A stretch of DNA of 64,000 nt, from the NCBI RefSeq assembly GCF_000003855.2, contig NW_003101667.1:345012-409011 (forward strand). The letters are read 5' to 3'. The DNA comes from Blastomyces gilchristii SLH14081 (lineage: Eukaryota; Ascomycota; Eurotiomycetes; Onygenales; Ajellomycetaceae). Numbering within the stretch: the first letter of the stretch is position 1; the number at the start of each line of letters is the position of its first letter. The notes beneath the pieces are model-generated. The model did no database searches, was not told the DNA's origin, and saw only the letters and a program-made list of their open reading frames with translations. Shown in pieces: positions 32,360-44,700 of the stretch. A program made the translations under genes and the position numbers.

Positions 32360-35300
32360 TTAGTTTCCTCTTTTCAGAGATAATATAGAATCGCGGGTGT
32401 GTAGTTCTCATCAGTCAAGAGCTGCTGTTTCAGATAACACAGAGCTCAGAGTTCAGATTGAGTGATTATAGTTAACTCATTTCACAAGATATTATCAGCT
32501 GTAGTTACAGAGCCTTTCATTGAGAATATCTTCAATCTCTCATTTAAGTTCATTATCTTCTTCTATGATCCCTGGCAGCTGTCAGTCAGAAGTCAGTTGA
32601 GAAGAAAATGAGTCAGTGACAGCACAGTGAAGCAAGCTCATATGAAAGATATTATGAATTTCTAATGATATGTCAAAATAATAGTTATGACTGTCTAAAA
32701 CTTCTATCACTTTGTATTTAATATAACAGTAGTTTAGTGTATGAGATGAATGTGTGATCTGTATATTCTTAAGATTCAATTATATCAGATCTTCTATCTT
32801 ATATTACTCTGTGAGATCTTGATATATATTAATTTAGTCTTCTTAATCTTGTTTAATACTCATCATAAAGACTTCTGCTCAGTCATGAGTATCTCAGAGC
32901 TTTGTTACTATATTATTAGTAATCTGAATTGAACTGTGAAGATTCAGTGTTAACTGTGTAATCTCTAGAAGATTTAACACTTTCATGTAATAATCATGTA
33001 TAAGAAGGAACAGGCTTACATCTATTATAACAGCATCTCAGTCATTGATAAGAACTTCAGCATGTAGAAGAAGATCATGTCAGTCATCTTATAAATAGTT
33101 ACAGAACTTATGAAGATAATTCTTCACTGTCTGAATTATTTATTCTGATGTACTATCAGTCTCAGAGTGATAAGTAGTTAATAAGTGATATATGATCTTG
33201 AGAATCTGACAGATTCTTATTCAGAGAATACTTATGAATTCACAGTCTCAATCAGATATAATAGATCTCAGTAATTTATATATCTGATAGAATGAACTTT
33301 GTAAGAAGACTTCAGTGATTTATTCAGCATTTATCTTATTACAAGGTTTCAATATTACATCTTTGCTTAATCAGTCAATGATGATCAGAATATTTCTACA
33401 ATTCTTAGTCTCAGAGAGATTAACAGTAAAGTCAATTACTATATCTTATCAGATTCTATCAGAGATATTAGGCAGTTTCAGTAGATCTTTTCTATGATCT
33501 TTTCATAAGATGATAGAGAAATAATAATTGCAGTTTCAGACAAAGCATCTGATACTGTTTAATATCTTAGATTAGTAGAATTCTTGAGAGACTATTCAAT
33601 ACAGTTGTTTATAATCTGAATAATCAGTCATACACAAATCATGCATCTCTTACATTATTCAGGTGTGTAAGAGTTCAGACTGAGAGACTCAGCATCATTC
33701 ATGAACTTACAGAGTGTTATTATTATTGATTGAGTATTCTGAAATGTTAATTCTTATATACAGTTCTGAGAGAAATCGGAATGCTTCTTAATATACTATC
33801 TCAGTGAGTATTTGAAGAAGTTAATCAGTTTGAGCTGTTGTATGTCACAGTTCATTCAGTGTAGATTCAGAAGTAGTTGAGTTATCAGTAACAGTTCAGA
33901 GAGAGAGTATTCTAATCAAAGATATATATATAGTGCTATAAGATGTTTCATTGTGATTAACTAGTATTTTCAGATTTAAGAGTCAGTGCTCTTAGTTCAT
34001 TCAGTGAGTATCTGTTATATCATAAGATATATCTTACTCTCATTATAAGAAAGCATCTGTCATTGAGTTCTGACTGCCAGAGCAGTAGTGTATAGTGAAA
34101 TGAAAACAGCTTAATAGCTCAGACTATCACATCTGTTGTTCAGTAAGCTTATAGATGATTATGAAATACTTGAGATTTTTATAATCTGTGATCATTTTAA
34201 ATTTAGAGATACTTCAGAGTTCAGAGTCTCATTCTTCTAGATAATATACTATTGTAAGAAGTTTCTTATCATAGATTTTATAATTGCATTCAGCAGAGCT
34301 CAGTTTCTTAGATATGAAGATACATGCTTGTAAGATATCTTTATTATTATATTATAATATAGCTCCCTCTATAATATAGTCAGAGAAGTCAGCTTTAATA
34401 ACTATTTCATAATCAGAGTCAAATATCATTAGCAGAGATATATTAATGAACATCTTCTTTATTCATATAAATGCAGCTTCAGTATTTACTGATCATTGAA
34501 ATACTGAGTTCTTCTTAATAAGTTCTGTAAGTGATCTCATAATATCTGAGAAGTTTTATATAAATCACTAATAGAAGTTAGCAAATCTGATAAAGCTTTG
34601 TATATCTGTTACAGTGCATGAAGCTTCTCATTCAAGAATAGCAGAGATCTTTTCAGAATTCATTCAGATCTTCTTATCAGCTTCTATAATAAAATCTAGA
34701 TATTTCATACTCTTAACTTTAAAATTATACTTATCTATATCTGTCAGTAGTTCTGCTTCTTATAGTTATTGTAGTACTCTTTATACATACTCTTAATATT
34801 CTTTCCTGAACTCATCAGTAAAGATGAGAATGTTATCAAGATAAGTAGATACAAACTTATTAAGAAAATCTCAGACTGCTCAGTTGATATACTTCTGAAA
34901 TATACTGAGAGCACTAGTCAATTCAAAAGATGTGACTACTTATTCAAAGAGATTATATCATGTTTGAAATACTGTAAGTTACTCATCTTCTTCAGTGATA
35001 TGAATCTTATGAAAAGCAGTGATGATATCTAGCTTTATAAATCATTGAGCTTATCTGATATAAGCTAGAATTTCATTGATAAGAGATAAGAAATAGCTCT
35101 CTTTCTTTGTTAATCTGTTCAGTTCTCAATAGTTCATACAGAATCAGAGTTCCTCATCTGATTTCTTTGTAAAGAGAATAGAAGCTGAAGTGAAAGAGTT
35201 ACTAATATGTATAAATTCTTTATTCAACAGATTATTAAGTGTCTTTCAAAGAAGAAGAAGTTCATCTTGAGACATGTTATAAAGAAGGTCTCAAGATGAT

Positions 35301-37463
35301 TCAGCATTCTTATCATTCTTCTTTTCTAACTTGATACTATGATCTACCTCTGAGCCTTGTAAGAAGAGTAGATTTATAACATTGTCTTGTTAGAAGATAT
35401 CTAGATATTCATGATATTATTGAGAGAGTTTTGTATGAGAGTCTGTTGTTGTAATACAGAATAACTGTTCTAGAGCTTTTTTAATATCAGTCAGACTGAC
35501 AGAGTAGATTGCTATATAATTCTGCTGTCAATGACCTTGTCAGTGATCTTGTCAGTGACTTCTTTTTCAGAGCATTTCATAAACATTGACAGAGATCTGT
35601 GTCAGATTTATAGTCTTGTGAACATCATCTTCATGAATTCTATCATTTGTTTAGAGAATAATTAAACTCCTGTTTCAAGTGTTTAATAAAATACCTTGTT
35701 CAGATAGTCAGACAAGTTCTAGTATAAGATTATAGTCAAGGATATTAACTTTATATATATAAGTATCTTCACATTAATGTTCTCTGATATCTATGTTTAG
35801 TTTTATCATGTAACAGATGCAAACATCTTTTAAGTCATTAAATTCTGTAAGAAGTTAGAGTTTTGATAAGGAAATACACTGAAGGTTATGATATCTTACA
35901 ACTGAAGATTTAATCATTGCATAGTGACATAGATCACTGTCTATTATGACTTTCATATTATACATGTTATTCATTACAGTAGATACAAGAATTGTATTCA
36001 TTGTCATTTTCTCTTTAAATTATTATCATTCAACCTCTTCAAGCTTCTGCTTATGAGTTTGAACAGAAGCTAATCTTTTCTCTGTTTCATCAGGGCATTC
36101 TCATAGTTATCTTCTGAATCTTTCTCTAATGTAACATGGTTGATACAGACTGCCAGTATTGATCTTTCTTTTAAATGAGAAGACATATAGACTGATCAGC
36201 AGTTGAAAGCTATATGTTCTAATCAGTTACAATTGATGTACATTTCTTGTTAATATTGATCAGTGACTTCTTCAGGAGTGATTCTGAGAACTCAGAAGCC
36301 TGTTCAGATGATGAAGACTCTTGCTTATATATAGACATTTGAGTCTACTCAATTCATAGCATCTGCATTATTCTTTAATACAGATGTATAAGTGTATCAT
36401 CTCCTGTCATTGTTCTATATACTTTTAAGCTTGATAAGACAGTCATTCAATGTCTGAAGTTGTATGCAGAAGTCTTCATAAGTAAGGTCTTTATCTACAC
36501 TTGTAAGAACTTGTAAGAGTTCAAAAGTTAGTGTCTTCTTAAGCATGCTAATCTTCACTCAATTCTCTCAAGATTGACTGCCTGCTTCTAGAATCTTAGT
36601 GTCAAAGTCAGAAATGAATGTTATAAGAGAAGTATTTCTCTGTTAAGCACTCTGTAATTAATCTAATACTTTCTACTGCATAGCAGTGTCTCTGAACATT
36701 GAGATGTCTGATGATATTATCAGATGTATGTAATACTGATTCACATGTCTTTATTCATGAATGAAACTTCTGTTTTACACAATCTTTCAATCAACTATTG
36801 ATATATCAACATTGATTAGTTAATGAATCAATGACAGCTTCATCTTCACTTAGTTTCGCAAGCATATTTAATCTTCATGATAAATAGAGAGTGAGATTGA
36901 AAGTATTAAAATATGTGAGAGCATCTAAGTGTTTCTTCAGCACTGGTATTATATTTATATCTGATTCAGTCAGTGTTGTCTGTGCAGAGGCTTCTTATTA
37001 AGTTAATCATTGAATTTCTTCATATTGATGTTATTAATTTGTATGCATATCAGCTATCTATTATTGTTATAATTTCAACATTGCTCAGAGTCGCTGTGAT
37101 ACTATGTCTATGCTCATGTTTGAGAGATCTCTTATATTATTAGTAGACATATCTGTATTGTTTATCAGATGTGTAGTATCTGCATTTAAGAGTTCTTCAA
37201 AATCAGAACTGTATTCATATAAATATCTTATACATCTAAGATGTCAGAACTCTCAGGTCTTTCACTGATATTCTCTTTGTGAGATCTTGTTACAGAGTCA
37301 GAGCAATTGATGAGCAAGCTTCTATCTATCTAGCAGAGACTCAGTGTGTACTTAGCTAGTCTGTGATTGTTCATTTCTTTATTTCTTACATGTTGTTACA
37401 TGTTCAGATATCTTTTTCAATGAATAATTGTTTCTAATTAGAAGATGATAAATGTTTTTTGAG
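32360..37463 (-). pseudogene. gypsy-A copy A3 gag-pol, most complete internal region
   Basis: The full internal region on the minus strand: leader next to the 5' LTR (37463 downward), gag, knuckle near 36230 (first Cys codon reads Tyr, MYINCN), protease near 35940, RT with YLDN at 34843-34832, RNase H (34500-34050), integrase (about 33700-32830) and chromodomain (about 32570-32390). The segment at 32779-32582 (integrase C-terminus, ending FHMSLLHCAVTDSFSSQ) is open. It has the 5' gag part missing from A1 and A2 and is therefore the best guide to the family layout. Many stop codons; inactive. Confidence 0.86.
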
Positions 37464-37634
37464 TGTAAGAGGCCTACGCTGAATAGATCAGTATTAATAT
37501 ATAAGTCTTATATAACAAAAGTGGAAAACATTAGAGAAGGAAAACAAAAAGAGAAAGTGTGAGAATCAGTGATCAGAGTGGATATTTATACGCATATGAG
37601 GTGAAGCTTCAGGGTGGAAGAATAGGAATGAGCG
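37464..37634 (-). repeat. gypsy-A copy A3 5' LTR, inner part
   Basis: Begins TGTAAGAGGCCTACGCTGAA, the reverse complement of the A LTR end, and runs to the left target duplication of hAT#2. The LTR continues after hAT#2 at 51289 and after the pogo element at 53662, ending TAGCCCGCTACA at 53684. Confidence 0.85.
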
Positions 37635-37642
37635 GATATCTA
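37635..37642. repeat. target-site duplication of hAT#2 (left copy)
   Basis: GATATCTA is repeated exactly at 51281-51288, 13.6 kb away, and defines hAT#2 as one insertion. Confidence 0.9.
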
Positions 37643-37899
37643 TAGACTGGCCAGCGGGACCATGAATTTCACATTTAATCCCATTTGGTCTGGTCTCATA
37701 CATTTCTTGGCGTGAGTCCCACCAGGACCAAGCATTAAAAAAATCTGAAAATGAATCATTTCTGAGAGAAATGATGTGAAAAATGATCAGATTTAATGTA
37801 AGAACAGTGAAATGAGAGTAATTTCTCAGAATAGACTGTGAAAGATGATCATTCTTTCAAAATCAGAATGAGACTGAGACTGAAGATTAAATTCAGTCT

Positions 37900-40400
37900 C
37901 ATTCAGTTCATTCAGTGATTGCTTATATAATCAGAATTTGGTAATGATTATTGATAACACTTATGAAACAACTAAATACATTCTTGTGTAAGTTTATTCT
38001 TCACTTTCTCATGAAAACTACACTTCTCTGATATACTGTGATCAGAGATATTAAACTGTCTGATAATTCTATATTGTACAATCATGAGTTTCTTGATTAT
38101 TTCTTCTTATAATTGTCTCTGATGATAGTGATAAATATCTTGACTTGAGTTGAACTTTCACTTCATTTTCACCTCTGTCAATGAAATTATCAGAATATCA
38201 CATATCATCAGTGCAACAGTTGAATATATACTCTTAACAATTTTTCATAACTCTAGAATTGATTTGATGTGTAAATTTGTCAGATCATCTTGAAGATAGC
38301 AGTCAAATTCAGTTTTACAAGTATATAGTTTTACCTGATTTTCAGTTGTAATCAATATATACAAGTTCTGTTTCAAAGTTAGTATTATAGTTCTATGTGA
38401 TATGAAGTGTTATCAAAGATCATTACTTACTAGAGAATTGTATTTCACTGTCTTCACATCTCTAACATCTGCTTATTCAAATCTCTGATAGTTAGCATTG
38501 TAGTAGTCTCAGACTAATTTGATATATAAGTCTTATTTCTCCTCTGTTCAATCTTGAGAAGTGTAGATGTTAATTTGATGAGAGGGATCTAGTAGAGCTG
38601 CTACAGCATAGTACTCTGCAAAAGATTGTTCAGTTTTACTGTAATAATATGCCAGTTTATTCCTTACAGTAATAATAGCCTGCACTATAGCATCATCTCA
38701 GACTGAATTTCTTTTTAAGTGATTTAACTGCTTCTCAAGATGAGTAAATAAACTGTTATACACTCATCAGACTGACTGCAGCATTGATGTATAAGTGATT
38801 GAGACTGTCTTTATTATCTTATAAAACTGAAACAGTAAATCAATCACATATTTCAACTGAGTTCACTTCATATCAGAAAGTTTCAATGTCTGAATCTTTT
38901 TCTGATCAGAGTGTTGCACTCAATGATCAATTATCTGACACAATCAAAGAGTCTGAACAGTAATCTCATATATTGCACTTTACTGTGTTCTAATATTCTG
39001 TATCATATTCATTGATGTGACTGATTTATTTATTTGTTGAATATCATGGAATTATTATTGTTATTTAGAGGAGATACAAATCACATTAGCAATATTTCAA
39101 ATCTGTGATATTTAAATTATTAGTCAATCTATTCAAAATTAACAGTAGTGTTATCAAAAAGCATTATTAAAAAGCAATATTAAAAAGTGTTATCAAAAAA
39201 CATTATCTTTTATAAAGTGAATGCAAAAGTTACTTCAGTAATCACTTTCATCTCATTCTCATTTCAAGAATCAGTCATCTCATTATTCATTATCTCAATG
39301 TTAAGATTCTTTATCAGTGTTTGCATCACAAGTTGAATCACATGAGCAATGCAGGAGATATGACCTTGTTTATTATTTCAGAAATACAAAGCCAATTTTT
39401 ACTTCAAGCTCTTTATCATAGTGTAGTTATTCACAGCATTGTCAGTTGTAATTGTAAGAAGACTGAGATTAATATCTCAATAGTTGTTTTTAATCACTGT
39501 CATTAATATCTCTGTTATATAATTCTCAGTATGACTACTGATCAATGATTCAAATTCAATTAATGTCTCTTAATAAGTTCAGTTCTTATCAATGTAATAA
39601 CATGTAACTCTCATAAATGTAAGATTGTTTATACTAGTTCATGCATTCACTGTGAGAGACACTCTTCAATGATTCTTCAACTCTGATTCTAGATATTGCA
39701 TATTAGCTTTATAGTGTGTCTTGAGATTGAACTGAAGACATGATCAATGTGAAATATGAAGATTTGAATTAAGCATTTAAAGAAGTGTTCAGAATTTGAG
39801 GTTTTCAATTGATTGAAGAGGAAGATTCAGGGATATACACATGTGAAGTAATTATTCACAGAAGTTATCAGATAAGAGTTATGAAATCAGAGTACTGATA
39901 TATGATTATTTTCACATGATTTTCTTCAAATTAGAAAGTTAGTGTTATCAAAAATCATTATCTGATAGAGTAACTTATCAGCTCAGTAATAATTTTCTGA
40001 TTATTTTTCTTTCATTATCTGCATTCTGATAACTTCAGATGTTGAGAAATTTCACCAGAGCTATGATCAGTTCATGATGAATATTTCTGAATGAAATTAC
40101 AGTGATTACAGCAGAGAGATGACTCTTCAGTAATCTACAATGCAATCTGTTGATAATTATTTCATAGTTCATCTTAATATTTGTGTTAAGTTTTTCATAA
40201 ATTTTGTGACCTGAAATCAGATGTGAAGAATGAAGTGATTATTTATCATGATTGAAAGAGAGTATTCTGTGTTGAATTATAAACAATATAGACTTTGTAA
40301 TTCACAGTGATTTCTTGAAGAGTTTGTGAATCTTCAATAGAAGTTAAAGAAGTGAAAGAAGTGAATTCAGAAGACATGATGAAGATTTAAGAAAGATGAT
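37900..40400 (-). pseudogene. hAT transposase in hAT#2, degenerate
   Basis: Minus-strand homologue of 18540-20940. Near 39450-39320 it reads ITTDNAVNNYTMIKSLK and GHISCIAHVIQLVMQTL, the conserved hAT block (Asp-Asn followed by the Cys/His pair). Stops at Trp and Gln positions interrupt it. Intron-like AT-rich inserts at about 39940, 39150-39205 and 38410 contain the shared motif TTTTTGATAACACT. The 61-codon plus-strand frame at 39321-39506 is its shadow. Confidence 0.82.
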
Positions 40401-40899
40401 AATTTATTTTTAATAAAGATAATAACTGATCACTGATGTGTGTAAGAAGAATTATTATAAGAGAAAATAATCTTCTTTCTTAACTTAGTTATAATTTTAG
40501 TACTAACTCAGATTGAATATCATCAATGTATAAAAGTAAATAAATAATCTTGATTAATCTCTGTTATATTTTTTGAAATATATTAATATTGTGAAAGAGA
40601 GTGTTACTAAATTGCATTATCAGATGATATCATTAAAAATATATTAATATTGTGAATATCAATATTGAAAAAATGTTGATACTTATACATTATAGTGATT
40701 TGTGAATCATGATAGTTAAATATATATATATATATTATTTCTGACATTGATTACAACTTGTACAATAATTTTTCAAAACTCAAAATCAATTTCAATTATT
40801 AATAATTATGAACTTATAACTAATTAATATAAAAAGAAAAAAACTTTTTCTACTCATTATCTTTCTTCTCTTTCTTATTCTTCTTATTATTCTTTATAA

Positions 40900-41660
40900 T
40901 TCACTTCTCATTCTCATTCTTCTTCTTCTTCTTCTTCTCATCTGAGGTAATAATCACCTCAAAATCTCTCTTCACTGCCTTCTCAGAGAAGGATTCTCAC
41001 TGCTTTCTCTCAGTCAGATCAATCTGTATCTCAAAATCCTGCATTTTCTGGTCTGCTGTCTCAGGTTCCATCTCAGTGATAAGCAGATTGACATACTCAG
41101 AGAGCAGAACTGGCTTCTCAATGTTCTGAATCATGAAGTGTATTTGAGACCTGAACAAGGCCTTAATTCCCTTCTTCTCTGTCAGCTCCTGCTAATCAAT
41201 TAGAGAATAGAAGTGTTACTAAAAATTGTTATCTCTTAATAAATAAAAAACTTATCAGTTTTAACTTCTTTATCTTCTGCTTTAATACTCTTTCAATCTT
41301 CTTCTACTACTGCTTATTTGCAGTAACACTCTTCTTCTCTCTCTCTCTCTTTATCTTGATCTCAAATCATTCTCAGAACTTCTTCTAATCTCACTGCTAC
41401 TATATGAGACTCTTCACTGTCTTCTTTTTCAATCTCTCATGAGCAGTGTCATCTGCATTATTTCTATACTTAGTTCAGTCTAAATCTATTAAAAGCATTA
41501 CTTAAAATTATTATCATTCTACTTTCTTACAGAGTCTCTTCAAGACATTATAATATGTCTTACAATCTATCTCTTCTCACTTAAACACCTTCTTCTTGTC
41601 TCTCTTCAATCTGTGACAGCGCTCACATGTCTTGATAGTCTGCAGAACCGCAGAATATTT
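40900..41660 (-). pseudogene. hAT#2 accessory ORF, unknown function
   Basis: Minus-strand homologue of 17250-18060 and the better preserved copy. It shows TCERCHRLKRDKKKVFK, then charged segments, then EKPVLLSEYVNLLITEMEP and a Lys/Asn-rich end. Intron-like gaps lie near 41510 and 41215. The two Cys pairs could be a zinc-binding site, but the spacing does not match a family I can name. Confidence 0.4.
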
Positions 41661-42271
41661 GAAGAGAAATAACATGATTGATTTCAGTGAGTGTTGAAGA
41701 GAGGTGAAAGCAGAAGAGACAGTCAGAAATAATATAATAATAATGATAATAATGATGATGATAGTAATGATAATGATAGTGATAATAATGATGATGATGA
41801 TGATAATAATAATGATGATAAAAGAGAGAGTGTATTGAAATATATTACTGACTTATCAAATATAAAGAGACTCAAAGAAAATATTAACAGCTTTCAGAGA
41901 TGTATGAAAACAGCTACAGTGTTGCATAGCAACATTATCTTCATTCAATGCATACACTGTTGATATTCTTTGTATGCAGTTATCATATAATCTATATCAG
42001 AGATACATGCAGAAAACAGATCTTTGTTACTAGAAAGAATGATTGCAGCAATTCTCTGTTTTCATATTATAAAGATAAGTTATTCTCATTTCTTTCTTCT
42101 CTCTTTTCTCTTCTTCTTCAATTCATCACTAAGTTCAAGCTGATATGAAAACTATTAAAACACTCTTAGAAACCCTCAAATTGAAGAGTATAGACTAATC
42201 AAATTTTAAATACAGAAGAATCAAATTACATTTAATATTACTAATTATTCATCTCTTCTCAATAAAACAAC

Positions 42272-42276
42272 AGTTG
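42272..42276. repeat. target-site duplication of gypsy-C (left copy)
   Basis: AGTTG here and AGTTA at 50110-50114 form a 5-bp duplication with one G-to-A difference. The uninterrupted site in hAT#1 reads ACACAACTGTTATT on the other strand near 16620. Confidence 0.75.
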
Positions 42277-42809
42277 TGTAACGTGACGGAACTGAAGCGG
42301 TGGCTAGTCAACGGCGTCACGTAGAAGTAGTTGTTTGAAAAGCTGTATAGATGAGCTTGACTATCTTGCTTAAATAGTGAGCTCATAGGCTACAGGGTTA
42401 TTGCGAGGATATTACAGATATGATACTTAGTATACTAAGAAGATTGTATGAGAAATGCAGTAACTCTTATATATATTTCAGTAGAAGAAAAACAAATTGC
42501 TGGCTTCTTTAATGAAGAGTCAGCATCTAGCTATTCTATATAGACAATGAGCAGATACTCTTCTCTCATTCTATAAGCAAGAATAGCTGAAGTGATACCT
42601 CAGTGATGCCTCACTGTCAAGGAAGAGTAATCTGCTGATCTCATATAGAAGTGAGATTCTCATATTTATCAATTGAATCTTTCTATGATATATCTGAATG
42701 ATGTCATAGAGTGATTGAAAACTGGTTTGAATGAGATGAAATCATCCACATGAAAGTGATGAGCTGTGTGAAACTGCAGCAAGGCCTTGGCATGGCCAGG
42801 AATGTGACA
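42277..42809 (-). repeat. 3' LTR of gypsy-C
   Basis: 533 bp, TGTAACGTGACGG to GGAATGTGACA, same length as the partner 49577-50109. The first 60 bp, the outer edge, hold six CpGs, all lost in the partner. The inner end has no CpG although the partner keeps eight in 60 bp (50041-50100). Confidence 0.93.
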
Positions 42810-44700
42810 ATGCTCTTCTCTTTAAAAGCATAGTTCTGATGTTCTCAAGATTATCAGATTGAGAGTTATCTTTGTTGTATAACAATGATTGCTAACTGAT
42901 TGACAGTGCATGTACTGTGCATGGTACAAAGAAATAGATGAGTTTTTCCACTGACTGTGTAGGTCTTTCTTTTCTCATCTTCATTCAAATCAAACATATG
43001 ATAAGTGAGTTCCTTATATATCAATTTGAGATGTGAAAAATATAGTTAACAAGTGACTTACAGATCTCTTATCATATTTCATTCTATATATAAAATTCTC
43101 TGTAAAAGTGATGTGTTTTAGAGACAAAGCTAACAGTAGTAACAGGATTTTTTAAAAAGATTCTTTTCTTTCATGACACATCTTTCTTTCTCTCTTTCTC
43201 AATTGTAATAGTGAGTGCATGAGAGTATCATTCTTGAAGAATAATAAAGGACTTATTCTGACATTTTCTAGTGAGTAAATGTCTTTGTGATGTAGCTGTA
43301 GTCTTCATAACTGTTAAGAAAGCTCAGTTGAAGACAGAGACAGCAGCATTGATGAACTGCAGAAGCACTGCTCTCATTATCACATCTTCTTCTTCTTCTT
43401 CTTCTACTTCTCTTGCAGCTGCAGTGATAGTCACTGTGCCTTGCAGTGAGATGTTATCTCTTCTGCTGATCAGTTCATCTGTGTTCAGTTCTTTCTCTGC
43501 TTCTCTCATCACTGTTGCAACACCACCCCCCCCCTCAGTCAACACAGTGACATATGACCCTGTGTGGTCATTCAGAGAGAAACCTGGGAAGAGCTTGATT
43601 TCAGAGACAGTGACTTTAAGAAGCTCAATCTGTAGTTCCTCTCCTGTGGCACATCTGAGCCCTGCTCAGAATGCTACTGAGTTAAGTCTGCAGAGTCCTG
43701 CAGTTTCTTTATCTTCTCTCTGTGAAGAGGCTCTGATACAGTCTCTGATCAGCACTGTCACTTGTCTGCACTGTACTAAGCAGCTGAAGAAGAGAAGAAT
43801 CTTATGTATTCACTTCTTCTCTCACTCTCATTGTTTTCATTATATCTGCAACAACAACTTCTGTCTCTCTGTAAGTATTACCTACTCTACAAGAAGATAT
43901 CATATCAGCTCTGACAAGAAGCTCAGATGCTCAAGCAGTACAGAGTGAGAATCTCAGAGCTCTAAGTGTTGATAGATTTCATCAAGACTGAGAAGGTCTC
44001 TCTTACTCATCTGTAAAAGAAGATGAAAGTGTGAGTCTTCAAGATGAAAAAACACATCAGAATGACTGATCTTAGAAAGAGATCAGCTGATACTGTCATT
44101 GAAAGTACTGCAGAGATCAATCACTGATTGAAGAGAATCTTACTTCAGTTGAAGCAGATAACTGAGATGCTTTGTAAGTTGATAAATTGATAATTCCAGC
44201 ATCTCTTATACTCTTCTACAGCATGTATACTCTTCTGCAGCATGCTCTTCTACAGCACTGCAGTGCTAACTTCTCAGCAGGCAAAGATATCAGTGCCAGA
44301 GACTTTAACAGTGAAGAATGAGTTTGATGAGAGTGTGGTTGTTAATGAGTAGACTCTGAGATTTCTCTTTTTTACTTTTTCAGCAGGCTGCAGTCTTATT
44401 AGAATAGCAGCAGCTCACAGATTAATAATATTAATCTTTTTATTAATTTCAAATATTTCTTTTCTCTAACTGCTTCTGGAATTTTACACTTGTGTAGTCT
44501 CATTAAACTTCTAAAAAACTCTTTGAAAGAAAATAGAAGAAGAGTGCTACAGAGCTCATAAGACACTGACTCATTATTATGAAATCATCTCTAAAAAAAT
44601 CCTTTAAGAAAAAATGAGAAGTCTTAAGCAGTATTTCTTGCTTAACATTTCTGATGTGTAACAGAGTGATCTCTACTAGCTGTCTTATAGCTTACAATCT
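42810..44700 (+). other. gypsy-C segment between pol and 3' LTR with antisense coding signal
   Basis: About 1.9 kb of internal sequence beyond the end of pol. The plus strand, opposite to gag-pol, holds the 225-codon frame described next and a downstream helical, Lys/Arg-rich stretch in another frame (about 43930-44175, for example MKKHIRMTDLRKRS). Outside these I see nothing recognisable. Confidence 0.5.
43271..43948 (+). CDS. 225-codon ORF antisense to gypsy-C pol, Cys-rich C-terminus
   Basis: This is the longest open frame in the window and it survives in hypermutated DNA. It is rich in Ser, Thr and Ala, with a Ser run (about residues 39-46) and a Pro run (84-87) encoded by a C-homopolymer near 43526-43534. 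The C-terminal part has six cysteines spaced C-x2-C-x10-C-x8-C-x4-C-x4-C, starting CLHCTKQLKK. A GTAAGT at about 43870 could be an intron donor, since another frame continues as a helical segment downstream. Accessory ORFs between pol and LTR are known in some fungal retrotransposons. It could also be a chance survivor or an overlapping frame; no function can be assigned. Confidence 0.35.
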   Translation: MSKCLCDVAVVFITVKKAQLKTETAALMNCRSTALIITSSSSSSSTSLAAAVIVTVPCSEMLSLLLISSSVFSSFSASLITVATPPPPSVNTVTYDPVWSFREKPGKSLISETVTLRSSICSSSPVAHLSPAQNATELSLQSPAVSLSSLCEEALIQSLISTVTCLHCTKQLKKRRILCIHFFSHSHCFHYICNNNFCLSVSITYSTRRYHISSDKKLRCSSSTE

